Positions 8,801 through 14,516 of a DNA stretch of 14,516 bases are shown piece by piece. This DNA is from an uncultured Selenomonadaceae bacterium (GTDB lineage Bacteria; Bacillota_C; Negativicutes; Selenomonadales; Selenomonadaceae). The notes beneath the pieces were generated by a model, which worked only from the letters and a program-made list of their open reading frames with translations, searched no databases and was not told the origin of the DNA. Position 1 is the stretch's first letter, and each line of letters begins with the position of its first letter. A program made the position numbers and the translations under genes. The stretch is from positions 1 through 14,516 of the forward strand of contig CAMIWP010000008.1 of NCBI GenBank assembly GCA_946402475.1. The letters are read 5' to 3'.

Positions 8801-10349
8801 TGCCCAGCGCCCGCTTCATGCAGTCGGCAACGGCCCGTTCCTTCTCGTTTCGCGGCTCCACATACTCGACCGTCCGCTGGATGGACGGCTCCGGCAGGGC
8901 TTTCCGATCCAGCTTTCCATTGGGCGTCTCCGGTATTTTGTCCAAGCGGACAAAAGCCCCCGGAATCATGTAATCCGCCAAGTTCTCTTCCAAAAGGGAC
9001 TTCCAAGCCCCCTCGTCGACGGCCTCGGACGCCGTGTAGTAAAGGCAGAGGGTATCGTGCTTGACTTCCGCTGCAACCTGGGAGACACCGGGGTATTTCA
9101 GCGCAACCGTCTCCACCTCTCCCAGCTCGATGCGAAAGCCCCTGAGCTTCACCTGGAAGTCCATGCGTCCTTGGAACACCAGCTGCCCATCCTCGTTGTA
9201 GCGGGCAAGGTCTCCCGTCCGGTAGACCTTCCGGACATCCCCCTCGGCAATCTTGACTTCCACGAATTTCTCCGCCGTGAGTTCCGGACGCTTCCAATAG
9301 CCCAGGGCTATCTGCGGCCCCGACAGGCACAGCTCTCCCGTCTCCCCCAAGGGAAGGAGCTCCATGTTCTCCCCGAGGATGAAGGCGGCACAGTTGTAGA
9401 GGGGACGGCCGATGGGAATGGGGTTGTATTCCTTCCCTTTCTCCAGCTCGAAATAGGAGGCGTCCACGGTGAACTCCGTCGGGCCATAGCCGTGGTAGAC
9501 CTTTCCCCGCACATTCGGAGCGGCTGTCATGGACTCGCCGCCCAAATGGATATAGTCCACATCAAGGGGATTGCTGCCTCCCGCCAAGAGCTGGCCGAAG
9601 CGGGTGGAATAGCTGCCGCCGTTGATCCTGTGTCTTCGGATGAATGCCTTCATCTCGAAGATGTCCCGCCGCGCTTCCTCGGGAACGATGAAGCCGCATC
9701 CCCCCGCCGTCAGGGCGGAATAGAGATCCTCCACCGAGGCGTCAAAGGAAAAATTGGAATGGCAGGCAATGCGGCTCGCCTCCGTCAGATGCCAGCGCTC
9801 CCGCGTGAAGTGGACGAGGTTCAGCAGGCCCTTGTGCTGGATCATCACCCCCTTGGGCTGTCCCGTGGAGCCGGAGGTGTAGATCATGTAGGCAAGCCCT
9901 TCCGGGGAAAGCCTGTAACCGGAAGGGGCAAGCGGCGGGCAAGTCTCCATGGCCTTCCGGGCCATCTTTTCGCCCATGATGACCTCGCTGTCCGAGTCCT
10001 CCAGCATGAAGGAAACGCGCCCCAGAGGGTAGTCCTTGTCGATGGGGACGTATGCTCCTCCCGCCTTGTGGACACCCAGCACGGCGGCGAGGAACTCTTT
10101 GCAGCGCCCCATGCGGATGGCGACAAAACCGTTTTCCCGAAGCCCCTCCGAGAGAAGATAGGAGGCAATCCGATCGGAAGCATCGTCCAGCTCCCGATAG
10201 GTCATACCGCCTTCCTCGTCCACCACGGCAAGGTTATCGGGCCATTTCCGCGCCTGCTTTTGGAACAGGTCCACCCAGGTTTCGGAAGCGTCATAGGCAT
10301 AGCGCTCCCCCTCGGACACTTCCAAAATCTTTCTTGTTTGTGAATCCAT
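2880..10349 (-). CDS. Nonribosomal peptide synthetase, A-T-E-C-A-T-C
   Basis: The 2489-residue multidomain enzyme appears intact. Domains read by eye are: adenylation 1 (about 15-490; YTSGSTGQPKG, catalytic Lys479), carrier 1 (GGDS, Ser534), epimerisation (about 590-1040; HHTIIDG with His709-710, then EGHGRE and FNYLGD), condensation (about 1075-1500; YPLTPMQEGML, HHIIVDG at 1201-1207, VGLFINT), adenylation 2 (about 1520-1990; YTSGSTGRPKG, Lys1977), carrier 2 (Ser2034) and a terminal condensation domain (about 2090-2489; HHIISDG at 2211-2217). The expected chain is D-aa1-L-aa2, consistent with a condensation domain placed after an epimerase. No thioesterase or reductase follows, so release is open. 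Aligned by eye to GrsA, the specificity residues are DAESILGVDK for domain 1 (partly like the lysine code DAESIGSVCK recalled for bacitracin synthetase) and DAESVMAIAK for domain 2 (no match known to me). The start at 10347-10349 has AGGGGG 5 nt upstream. The epimerase carries an odd in-frame insertion near residues 933-952. No phosphopantetheinyl transferase is in the window. Confidence 0.95.
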   Translation of the reverse strand: MDSQTRKILEVSEGERYAYDASETWVDLFQKQARKWPDNLAVVDEEGGMTYRELDDASDRIASYLLSEGLRENGFVAIRMGRCKEFLAAVLGVHKAGGAYVPIDKDYPLGRVSFMLEDSDSEVIMGEKMARKAMETCPPLAPSGYRLSPEGLAYMIYTSGSTGQPKGVMIQHKGLLNLVHFTRERWHLTEASRIACHSNFSFDASVEDLYSALTAGGCGFIVPEEARRDIFEMKAFIRRHRINGGSYSTRFGQLLAGGSNPLDVDYIHLGGESMTAAPNVRGKVYHGYGPTEFTVDASYFELEKGKEYNPIPIGRPLYNCAAFILGENMELLPLGETGELCLSGPQIALGYWKRPELTAEKFVEVKIAEGDVRKVYRTGDLARYNEDGQLVFQGRMDFQVKLRGFRIELGEVETVALKYPGVSQVAAEVKHDTLCLYYTASEAVDEGAWKSLLEENLADYMIPGAFVRLDKIPETPNGKLDRKALPEPSIQRTVEYVEPRNEKERAVADCMKRALGSDGEIGALDNFFEIGGDSIKAIRMVSFLRDRGLFVKSNDVLKERTVEGIARCCRDASAETKVSQEPMEGMVEDSPIVLCFKDLEFPDSAYFNQSTLLAWRGKVDLAALRKALDALAYQHDMLRACWKDGHLFVQRAEDGKSFLPVEEYALPDDKAKIQEICEELQSHLAMEESLVRVALLHAGERDLFFLPMHHTIIDGISWRILLEDLETAYGQALAGEAVRLPKKTHTYQDYALAMKDYRDSYALSLEIPYWQAAVKKVLSMETSDGKDYGRTFGHLSCSLGKGETEQLLSAKLSVYRLEINDLLLAAVGRSYREAFGRDSVSLQMEGHGREPIGKELLTDRTVGWFTSIYPLVIEDLTGDAKHDLIRVKETLRRVPNKGVGYNALTYLDGETPLHFETRRLPKIIFNYLGDIAGAMAAHPAPTPALARPCASAGSEEQGKYFSPDSEDGFSTGLDYQSERNCDGPDLSINCLIDEGCFSLHLGYNEGAHDESAARAFAEGILREIGTLAEHLKAAEPAVTASDLGETAWSEEEFGAIVSEFAQRGEHLERIYPLTPMQEGMLLSHVMNPKAPAYRLVDIYALDFLPAEGELRFALDALARKHEVLRTAILHEGVSLPRQAITDRMPGLSMRDISGEKDPLAAAMDIRADLLRNGYDLQRKPLFQIVCAKTSENRCYLIAAAHHIIVDGWCVQTYLRDFEEFLRMARETKDPSTASIAASHPGLYEAMVRELIAKDRDAAVEHFRTLLSGYDNRAEIPSYGVISDGEGKENQITKKLDAPYVERLSQVCLGLGATLARGVELAWGMALQTACRMDDVVFGKVVSGRDNTSVEVSELVGLFINTVPVRVKTEKDSTAAQMLKDLQTQSLAGSVFEFCPLADIQKAVGMTDGLVYSILSFENYDSDEKPLSLLKFVFFKEEHTGYVGVDAKVLPDGSIEALFSFDPMRYRREEIERMAALWENFAIRMAEHPNISIGSLPLMRREDEADVVKLSQGERLPYDASMTWVDLFRQHAAERPNAQAVADEAGSMTYGELEEASGKIASYLAEQGVKENEFIAVRMGRVKEYMAVLLGIHKAGAAYMPIDLDYPADRVEYMMADSGARLVFTEELAAEVLGDPSRKALEELRLSPEHYAYMIYTSGSTGRPKGVVIQHKALLNFVHSIREKWHLTEKSRIACHINFAFDASGEDLYPVLAAGGCLLIVPEEARRDVLEMRKFIQAHRVNGGSFPARFGQILAGGKEPLDLDYVAMGGEAMTVLPNVRGRVYNAYGPTEFTIASTYFEPEKGREYHPIPIGRSLPNCACYIVDGHGRLLPRGMAGELCLAGPQMALGYWKRPELTEEKFAEIRGSDEKTVKVYHTGDLARYNEEGQIEFLGRIDFQVKLRGFRIELGEVENQAAKYPSILHAVADVKKNTLCLYYTSDGEIPEDSLKAFLRGPLADYMVPGCFIRLPEMPMTPSGKIDRKRLPVPEFSARQTEYEAPVGETEEALCRAFAKVLGAEENSIGRNDDFFLLGGDSIKSLLVMANAGIEGLSAKMIFQCRTAKRIAATLSSQAVEDLDAYEERARRMVLPASRGQVLMLDYQFLNPKSTMYNLSEFYRMGAGVDAERLARAVDKAARNHPSLSISIEFNEDGDVVQRIEPSFLRKTEIEDIAQEDVDRLSRTLIQPFQVFRSPLFRSKVFRCGETLYLFLEMHHIISDGTSWSIFLEDIANAYQGKELVPDYYCSYILKEHEILGTKEEKAAERYFQELFGDKEWCLVPTPDFDSLKADVKGEELEENAVPVARMAEAEQQLGVSRTVISIAAALLALQEYCGKSHVTVDYLNSNRMEPYLGNTVGLVYKILPVAVHLEDFPTTERLLKEVDRQVVAGLANTAHNYGADQASPLVNDAMLVNYVADLGDASQVEGLEMTEIPLISEHSGATGNVDIYLSEKNGAVQIDIEYQKRAYADGSMRKFLDIYVKHLKELTEVPMV
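7495..7556 (-). repeat. In-frame palindromic insertion in the epimerase domain, copy 1
   Basis: Just after the epimerase motif FNYLG the gene contains a very GC-rich stretch rich in Ala and Pro. On the coding strand it holds GCGGGCG...CGCCCGC enclosing a hairpin GGCGCA-TCC-TGCGCC (7528-7542). Next come CTA (7515-7517) and a second hairpin GCGC-GTCCAT-GCGC (7501-7514), then GTCGGC (7495-7500). The last 39 bases align without gaps to 13234-13271 of the TetR gene, apart from the outermost base. The peptide is APTPALARPCASA (residues 940-952). Epimerase domains do not normally have this sequence, and it sits in a variable loop. Confidence 0.6.
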
Positions 10350-10354
10350 AACTG

Positions 10355-10360
10355 CCCCCT
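10355..10360 (-). promoter_or_regulatory. Ribosome-binding site of the NRPS gene
   Basis: AGGGGG lies 5 nt before ATG 10347-10349 on the minus strand. It supports this start: the encoded N-terminus matches the linker that precedes the second adenylation domain (S-E/Q-G-E-R...YDAS-x-TWVDLF). Confidence 0.6.
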
Positions 10361-10383
10361 ATATCGAATCATTCCATGAAACA

Positions 10384-10397
10384 TACCTTGCAAGGTA
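10384..10397. promoter_or_regulatory. 14-bp perfect palindrome in the NRPS leader, operator candidate
   Basis: TACCTTGCAAGGTA is its own reverse complement. It lies about 35 nt before the NRPS start codon and about 50 nt after the predicted -10 box, a position suited to a repressor roadblock. It could alternatively form an RNA hairpin near the ribosome-binding site. No matching regulator is evident in the window. Confidence 0.45.
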
Positions 10398-10444
10398 CCC
10401 AAAAATCCGTCGCTTCCCCGACTGGATGAGTAGCGTTTTCTGCA

Positions 10445-10473
10445 ATGATAGCTGATTTTCATTGGAAAGACAA
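10445..10473 (-). promoter_or_regulatory. Sigma-A-type promoter of the NRPS-MATE operon
   Basis: On the minus strand TTGTCT (10468-10473) and TATCAT (10445-10450) are separated by exactly 17 bp. Transcription would start near 10438, giving a leader of about 90 nt. The 295-bp gap between the metal ATPase stop and the NRPS start holds this promoter and the palindrome. I see no credible gene and no clear terminator for the ATPase in it. Confidence 0.6.
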
Positions 10474-10644
10474 GGACAAAATGGAACTATGGCAGGGTGC
10501 AAATCAATGAAAGACAGATTTTTCAGAACCCCAATACCGGCAGAGCGTTTCCCATTGCCATTGTAGCAGTATCCGCACGTTCCGAAGAATATCCTGCTCG
10601 TGAGAAGGGAGACTTCTAAAGTGGCGGCATCGGAAGAGATGATA

Positions 10645-12591
10645 TCAGATTTTTGCGCGATCCGATGGAAAACATACGGGAATGTCACGCAAAGAATACA
10701 TCACATCCTTCCTGTCGTCAGCGTCATGGAAGTCGCGGTCGTAGAGCAAGGCGGCGAACAGGACCACCAGGCAGGACCCCGCATTGTGCACCAGCGCTCC
10801 CGTGGTGGGGGTGAGAAGCCCCTGCAGGGAGAGGAGGATGGCCGCAAAATTGATGCAGAGGGACATGCCGATGCTGATTTTGATGGTCTGCACCGTGGCA
10901 TTGGAAAGGCGTTTGAGATAGGGGATGCGGGATATATCATCTTTCATCAGGGCAATATCGGCGGCATCCACGGCAATATCGCTGCCCATGTCCGCCATGG
11001 CGACTCCCACGTCGGCTGTTTTGAGAGAAGGGGCATCGTTTACTCCATCCCCGATTATGCAGACCCTATGTCCTTCCTTCTGTGTCCTTATGATGTTTGC
11101 GACCTTGTCCTCGGGCAGAAGTCCGGCTCTTGCGTCCTCCATGCCGGCTTTCCGTGCGAAATACCTGGCGGCTTCTGGCGTGTCCCCGGTGAGAAGGATG
11201 GTCCGCACTCCCATGACCCGCAGGCGGGAAATGACCGTCTCGGCTTCCGGGCGCAGGATGTCCGAGAAGGCAAGCACACCGCAGAGCTTGTCTTGGACAG
11301 CCACTAAAATCGTTGCTTTTCCTTTCCGGACGAAGGGAAACCACCGCTCTTTGTCCTTTGGCGCGATAGGAACCCCATTTTCCTTCAGGTAGGCTGCATT
11401 GCCACAGAGGATTTGTTTGCCATCCACCTGCGCAGCGATGCCTTTCCCTGCTGCCATCCGAAAATCCGTGCTTTGCAGCTTGGCAATGCCCCGTTCCTCT
11501 GCGTAGCGGCTCAGCGCCTTGGCCAAGGGATGTTCGCTGCGGGCTTCTGCCGCAGCGGCAAGGCAGAGCAGCGTCTCCTCGTTCATCCCTGCTCCCCATG
11601 CCGCCACATCGGCGACTTCCAGCTTGCCGAGGGTCAGGGTTCCCGTCTTGTCAAAGGCGATGGTGTCCACCTTTCCCATGTATTCCAACGCCACGCCGGA
11701 TTTCACGATGACACCGTGCTTTGTCGCCTGTCCGATGGCGGCCATGACAGCCGTCGGCGTGGCCAGAACCAAGGCGCAGGGGCAGAACACCACCAGTACC
11801 GTCACGGCTCTGACAATATCCCCTGTCAGAAAATAGGCCAGAGCCGCGATGAGCAAGGCCACCGGCACCAGCCAGCTTGCCCAAACGTCTGCGATGCGCT
11901 CCATGGGAGCCTTGTTCTCCTCGGCTTCCCGCACCATGCGGATCAATTTGTGCAGGGAACTTTCCGCGCCGCTCTTGGTAACGCGAATATCGATCGAACC
12001 GAAACGGTTCAACGTGCCGCAAAGCACCAAATCTCCCGTGCACTTGTCCACGGGCAGGGACTCTCCCGTCAGAACCGACTGGTCGACGGAGGTGTTGCCG
12101 CTGACGATTTTCCCGTCGGCCGGGATGCTCTCTCCCGGCAGGATGCGCAGGACATCCCCTTTCCGGATGTCCTGCGCGGGGATCCGCTCCTCCCTTCCGT
12201 TTGCGATGCGCCTCCCTTCCTCCGGCGCAAGGCTGACGAGCTTTTTCAGTCCCTTCCTGGCGCGCTTGGCGGTTCTCTCCTCGATGATGGCGCCCATGGC
12301 CATGATGAATGCCACTTCTCCCGCCGCGAACAGATCTCCTATCCCTATGGCCGCGAACATGGCGATGGAAATCAAAAGTGCAGAGGAGATCTTGCGGATG
12401 CCGGAATTTTTGATCGCACGGGAGATTGCCAAATATACGAGGGGCAAGCCGCATATCACCACCGACACCCATGCGGGGTCGAGGGGCGGCGCATACCCCA
12501 TCCATTCCATCCACAGACTGATGAGAAGGGACAGCCCTCCGACCGCCGTCATCGGCACAGAAGAAAGAAAAGCATTCCATCGCTCAAGCAT
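10645..12591 (-). CDS. P1B-type heavy-metal-translocating ATPase
   Basis: The 648-residue product couples ATP hydrolysis to export of a transition metal ion across the cytoplasmic membrane. Motifs in order are TGES (175-178, actuator domain), CPC in the membrane helix (270-272), DKTGT (phosphorylated Asp314), the P1B-specific HP (His354), TGDTPEAA and GDGVNDAP (Asp515, Asp519). The last helix carries HNAGS. There is no N-terminal heavy-metal-associated domain: the protein starts directly with membrane helices. CPC excludes the SPC (cobalt/iron) subgroup, but copper versus zinc/cadmium cannot be decided from what I see. The start ATG has AAGGAGG 8 nt upstream. It is divergent from a TetR-family gene that probably controls it. 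It lies upstream of the NRPS on the same strand, but the NRPS appears to have its own promoter. Confidence 0.92.
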   Translation of the reverse strand: MLERWNAFLSSVPMTAVGGLSLLISLWMEWMGYAPPLDPAWVSVVICGLPLVYLAISRAIKNSGIRKISSALLISIAMFAAIGIGDLFAAGEVAFIMAMGAIIEERTAKRARKGLKKLVSLAPEEGRRIANGREERIPAQDIRKGDVLRILPGESIPADGKIVSGNTSVDQSVLTGESLPVDKCTGDLVLCGTLNRFGSIDIRVTKSGAESSLHKLIRMVREAEENKAPMERIADVWASWLVPVALLIAALAYFLTGDIVRAVTVLVVFCPCALVLATPTAVMAAIGQATKHGVIVKSGVALEYMGKVDTIAFDKTGTLTLGKLEVADVAAWGAGMNEETLLCLAAAAEARSEHPLAKALSRYAEERGIAKLQSTDFRMAAGKGIAAQVDGKQILCGNAAYLKENGVPIAPKDKERWFPFVRKGKATILVAVQDKLCGVLAFSDILRPEAETVISRLRVMGVRTILLTGDTPEAARYFARKAGMEDARAGLLPEDKVANIIRTQKEGHRVCIIGDGVNDAPSLKTADVGVAMADMGSDIAVDAADIALMKDDISRIPYLKRLSNATVQTIKISIGMSLCINFAAILLSLQGLLTPTTGALVHNAGSCLVVLFAALLYDRDFHDADDRKDVMYSLRDIPVCFPSDRAKI

Positions 12592-12640
12592 AGCCGTTGC
12601 CTCCTTGACAAAGAAAAAGATGGATTGTATGATTTATTCG

Positions 12641-12663
12641 TTACAAAACATTTTGTTCTGTAA
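12641..12663. promoter_or_regulatory. Palindromic operator candidate between TetR and ATPase genes
   Basis: TTACA (12641-12645) and TGTAA (12659-12663) bracket a palindrome ACAAAA-CA-TTTTGT (12643-12656). The site lies in the 168-bp AT-rich divergent intergenic region, where the promoters of both genes must be. A TetR dimer commonly binds such a palindrome over its own promoter. I could not fix -10/-35 boxes with confidence for either gene. Confidence 0.5.
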
Positions 12664-12747
12664 TTATTGTAATCATCGTTGTCATTCCCGGCAACGTATC
12701 ATTTTCCCGGACTGTGTGTTACCGAACAAAACGGACAAATTGTACGG

Positions 12748-12753
12748 AAGGAG
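12748..12753 (+). promoter_or_regulatory. Ribosome-binding site fixing the TetR start
   Basis: AAGGAG is followed by 6 nt and ATG at 12760-12762. This favours the start MDRRQKK over the in-frame ATG 81 nt upstream, which would add 27 residues unlike a TetR N-terminus. Confidence 0.7.
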
Positions 12754-12759
12754 ATCATC

Positions 12760-13422
12760 ATGGATCGGAGGCAGAAGAAAACAAGAGCTGCGGTTTTCAC
12801 GGCGTTCAATGAGCTTCTCACAGAAAAAAGTTATCATCGAATCACGGTGCAGGACATCATCGACCGGGCAAACGTGGGCAGGACAACCTTTTATGATCAT
12901 TTCGAAACCAAAGATGAGCTTTTGAAAGAAATGTGCTCCGAACTGTTCCGGCATGTGTTTTCCGACGTTCTGTCGGCGGAAAACACCCATGATTTTTCTC
13001 TTTCCGGCGGAGAATCCGGCGCTGTCATCACCCATATGCTTTATCATCTGCGGGACAATAAAAGGAACATCCGCGGCATTCTCTCCTGTGAGAGCGGCGA
13101 AATGTTCCTGCAGTTTTTCCGGCAATATTTGAACAAACTGTTCTCTTCTTATCTGCCTCGTGGAAAGAATCCGACGGTTCCGGCAGACGCAAATATGGCG
13201 CGTTCTGCGACGCGCCAGCTCGTCCCTTCAGGGGCGCCTGCGTCTGCACTAGGCCATCCAAGGCCGTCGGCGGATTTCCTGCTCAATCATATCTCCGGCA
13301 GTTTCGTGAATATGGTGCAGTGGTGGATGCGAGGCGGGGCAAAGGAAACTCCGGAAGAGTTGGCGGCATATTTTGATGCTGTCACGCGTCCGGTGCTGGC
13401 AGAGCAAGGAGGGATAACATGA
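12760..13422 (+). CDS. TetR/AcrR-family transcriptional regulator
   Basis: The 220-residue product starts with a typical TetR DNA-binding domain: a first helix around residues 8-20, then ITVQDIIDRANVGRTTFYDHFETKDELL (about 28-55) forming the helix-turn-helix and the conserved FYxHF segment. The C-terminal ligand domain ends with HISGSFVNMVQWWM, typical of the subgroup with Q-W-W near the C-terminus. Residues about 144-172 are an Ala/Pro/Arg-rich stretch that looks inserted: removing it would join TVPAD directly to FLLNH. The gene is divergent from the metal ATPase, so autoregulation and control of that pump are likely (inference). Whether the inserted segment harms ligand binding or dimerisation cannot be told from sequence. 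A secreted-protein gene follows about 95 nt downstream on the same strand. Confidence 0.88.
   Translation: MDRRQKKTRAAVFTAFNELLTEKSYHRITVQDIIDRANVGRTTFYDHFETKDELLKEMCSELFRHVFSDVLSAENTHDFSLSGGESGAVITHMLYHLRDNKRNIRGILSCESGEMFLQFFRQYLNKLFSSYLPRGKNPTVPADANMARSATRQLVPSGAPASALGHPRPSADFLLNHISGSFVNMVQWWMRGGAKETPEELAAYFDAVTRPVLAEQGGIT
13189..13271 (+). repeat. In-frame palindromic insertion in the TetR gene, copy 2
   Basis: The segment contains the hairpins GGCGCGT/ACGCGCC (13198-13217), GTCCC/GGGGC around TTCA, and GGCC-ATCCAA-GGCC (13252-13265) preceded by CTA and followed by GTCGGC (13266-13271). It aligns with copy 1 in the synthetase gene. The near-identical octamers CGGCAGAC (13181-13188) and CGGCGGAT (13269-13276) at its ends could be a target duplication. 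The peptide APASALGHPRPSA (residues 159-171) parallels that of copy 1 in the same frame. Confidence 0.6.
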
Positions 13423-13438
13423 TCCACATAACGTGTTT

Positions 13439-13466
13439 TTGTCGCAAACTCTTATGGGCATATATC
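13439..13466 (+). promoter_or_regulatory. Weak promoter candidate for the DUF3298 gene
   Basis: TTGTCG (13439-13444) and TATATC (13461-13466) are 16 bp apart, each matching four of six consensus bases. The 95-bp gap after the TetR stop would otherwise leave the next gene dependent on read-through from the TetR gene. Confidence 0.3.
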
Positions 13467-13517
13467 AATTTCACCGTGTACTGTTTGGTTGGCAACAAAG
13501 GAAGGAGACAGCTTGGG

Positions 13518-14516
13518 ATGAAGAGAACCGGAATGCGGAAATGTTTACGCTTTGCCTTGGCGGCCGGGCTTTTTTTCGGAGGAATGGCGGCCGAGCAGCC
13601 TGCCATGGCGGAGGAAGGTTTTCCGGCTGCCGTCGGGTATTCCGAGCCGAGCGAGGGAGCGCCTGTCGGCACGTTGGCTGTGGACCCCGCCCTTCGCTGT
13701 CTTGGCCTGGAGGCGGAGCAGTTTGAGCGGGATACCATGATAAAGGAACGGTTCACCATCCACCAGGCATGGCAGGAAATAGGTCTTTATGACGGGGACA
13801 ACCGCTCCCTGTTGCACGCTCAAGACTTCGGAGGGCTGCAGGGAGCGCTCCGGGAGTATAATCGGCGCATGTCGCGGGAGACTGCGCAAATGGGGGACAA
13901 ATTGCAGGAACAGGCGCTCCATGAAATCGCGGAACGGCCGGATTTCATCCACGGCTATCGCGATGTTCATGGAATCCATGTGCGTCGCGCCGATTCCCTG
14001 GCGGTCAGCTTTATTGCGGAGCATAGTTCCTTCACCGGAGGGGCACACGGAATGTATGCCTATGAGGGTGTGAACTTCGACGCGGCCACCGGGCGGCGGC
14101 TTGTCCTTGCCGATGTGTTCCGGGACAAGGAGTCGCTGGCCCGCAACCTATGGGAGACGCTTCGCGCCCGCTACGGAGTGGCTCTGTTTGACAGCGCGGA
14201 GAAGACGGTGACAGAGGCTGTGGCAGAGGATCGGGTGAGCTGGACTCTTGATCCTCGCGGCGCAACCTTCTACTTCAATCCCTACGATGTGGCGCCCTAC
14301 GCGTCGGGTCTTTTGTCCGTCACTTTTCTGTTTGACGAGCGGCCCGGGCTTTTCCTGGAAAAATATAAGCGAGGCCCCGCCTCTTATTGCGAAACGCTGC
14401 CCACGGGCCGTTCGATGGAAATCTCCCTGCGGGATGACGGCAGCGGAAGGCGGGACAGTCTTGAGGCTTGGGCAGGCGAAGGCAGCATTCATATCACCGT
14501 GAACGGGGCAGCGTAT
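13518..14516 (+). CDS. Secreted DUF3298/RsiV-like protein, 3' truncated by window end
   Basis: The frame opens at ATG 13518-13520, with AAGGAG (13502-13507) 10 nt upstream, and stays open to the end of the window (333 codons, no stop). Residues 1-31 form a signal peptide: basic start MKRTGMRK, hydrophobic core, and likely cleavage after A-M-A before EEG. From about residue 165 the family signature appears: FTGGAHG, then NFDAATGRRLVLADVF. Later comes YFNPYDVAPYASG, matching the F-x-P-Y-x-x-x-P-Y-A-x-G pattern of DUF3298 domains, also found in RsiV-type anti-sigma factors. No transmembrane anchor other than the signal peptide is visible, so an envelope or extracellular role is likely but its function is unknown. 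The remainder of the C-terminus lies outside the window. Confidence 0.75.
   Translation, partial: MKRTGMRKCLRFALAAGLFFGGMAAEQPAMAEEGFPAAVGYSEPSEGAPVGTLAVDPALRCLGLEAEQFERDTMIKERFTIHQAWQEIGLYDGDNRSLLHAQDFGGLQGALREYNRRMSRETAQMGDKLQEQALHEIAERPDFIHGYRDVHGIHVRRADSLAVSFIAEHSSFTGGAHGMYAYEGVNFDAATGRRLVLADVFRDKESLARNLWETLRARYGVALFDSAEKTVTEAVAEDRVSWTLDPRGATFYFNPYDVAPYASGLLSVTFLFDERPGLFLEKYKRGPASYCETLPTGRSMEISLRDDGSGRRDSLEAWAGEGSIHITVNGAAY

Noticed and set aside
2913..10343. Very long plus-strand open frames opposite the synthetase (2913-5198, 5265-7517, 7536-10343)
   Set aside because: They are mirror images of a GC-rich coding gene, lack recognisable domains, and the minus-strand frame encodes all expected synthetase motifs without a break.
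10600..11307. Plus-strand frame running from the intergenic region into the ATPase 3' end
   Set aside because: Mostly antisense to the ATPase, with no ribosome-binding site and no family resemblance.
12679..12759. Upstream start for the TetR gene
   Set aside because: AAGGAG directly before ATG 12760 and the usual TetR N-terminus favour the shorter form; the longer one would overlap the operator region.
11413..12925. Plus-strand frames opposite the metal ATPase (11413-12663, 11849-12925)
   Set aside because: The minus strand carries every P1B motif in order; these are antisense frames.
13545..14492. Minus-strand frames opposite the DUF3298 gene
   Set aside because: The plus strand has a signal peptide, ribosome-binding site and family motifs over its whole open length.
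1..14516. CRISPR arrays, tRNA or rRNA genes
   Set aside because: I saw no regularly spaced repeats and no tRNA or rRNA-like sequence on either strand by eye.

Overview
The window looks like chromosome of a GC-rich Firmicute of the Negativicutes type; a Selenomonas-like genome is my best guess. That guess rests on codon use, strong AAGGAG ribosome-binding sites, the double-glycine leader style and the mix of genes. It is an inference, not something the sequence proves.

Left part (1-1535) is a mobile-element scrapyard. It holds a partly duplicated 3' gene end, two strong terminators, the C-terminal remnant of an IS1182-type transposase (minus strand), a small double-glycine leader peptide gene that seems to carry a one-base frameshift, and a roughly 160-bp foldback (MITE-like) element with terminal inverted repeats and a CTAG duplication.

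Centre (1561-10349, minus strand) is a compact biosynthetic operon. A 2489-residue nonribosomal peptide synthetase with domain order A-T-E-C-A-T-C is followed, with a 4-nt ATGA overlap, by a MATE-family exporter and a terminator. The expected product is a dipeptide with a D-residue first. There is no thioesterase or reductase; the enzyme ends in an intact-looking condensation domain that could release the product by cyclisation or by transfer to an amine. A promoter with 17-bp spacing and a 14-bp perfect palindrome precede the synthetase.

Right part (10645-14516) has a P1B-type heavy-metal ATPase (minus strand) divergent from a TetR-family regulator (plus strand), with a palindromic operator candidate between them. 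Next comes the start of a secreted DUF3298/RsiV-like protein that runs off the window.

The most unusual signal is a short GC-rich palindromic sequence found in-frame in two unrelated protein genes, the epimerase domain of the synthetase and the C-terminal domain of the TetR regulator. Both copies are in the same orientation and reading frame, they encode a similar peptide, and one 4-bp stem shows compensatory base changes. It resembles in principle the protein-coding palindromic elements known from Rickettsia.
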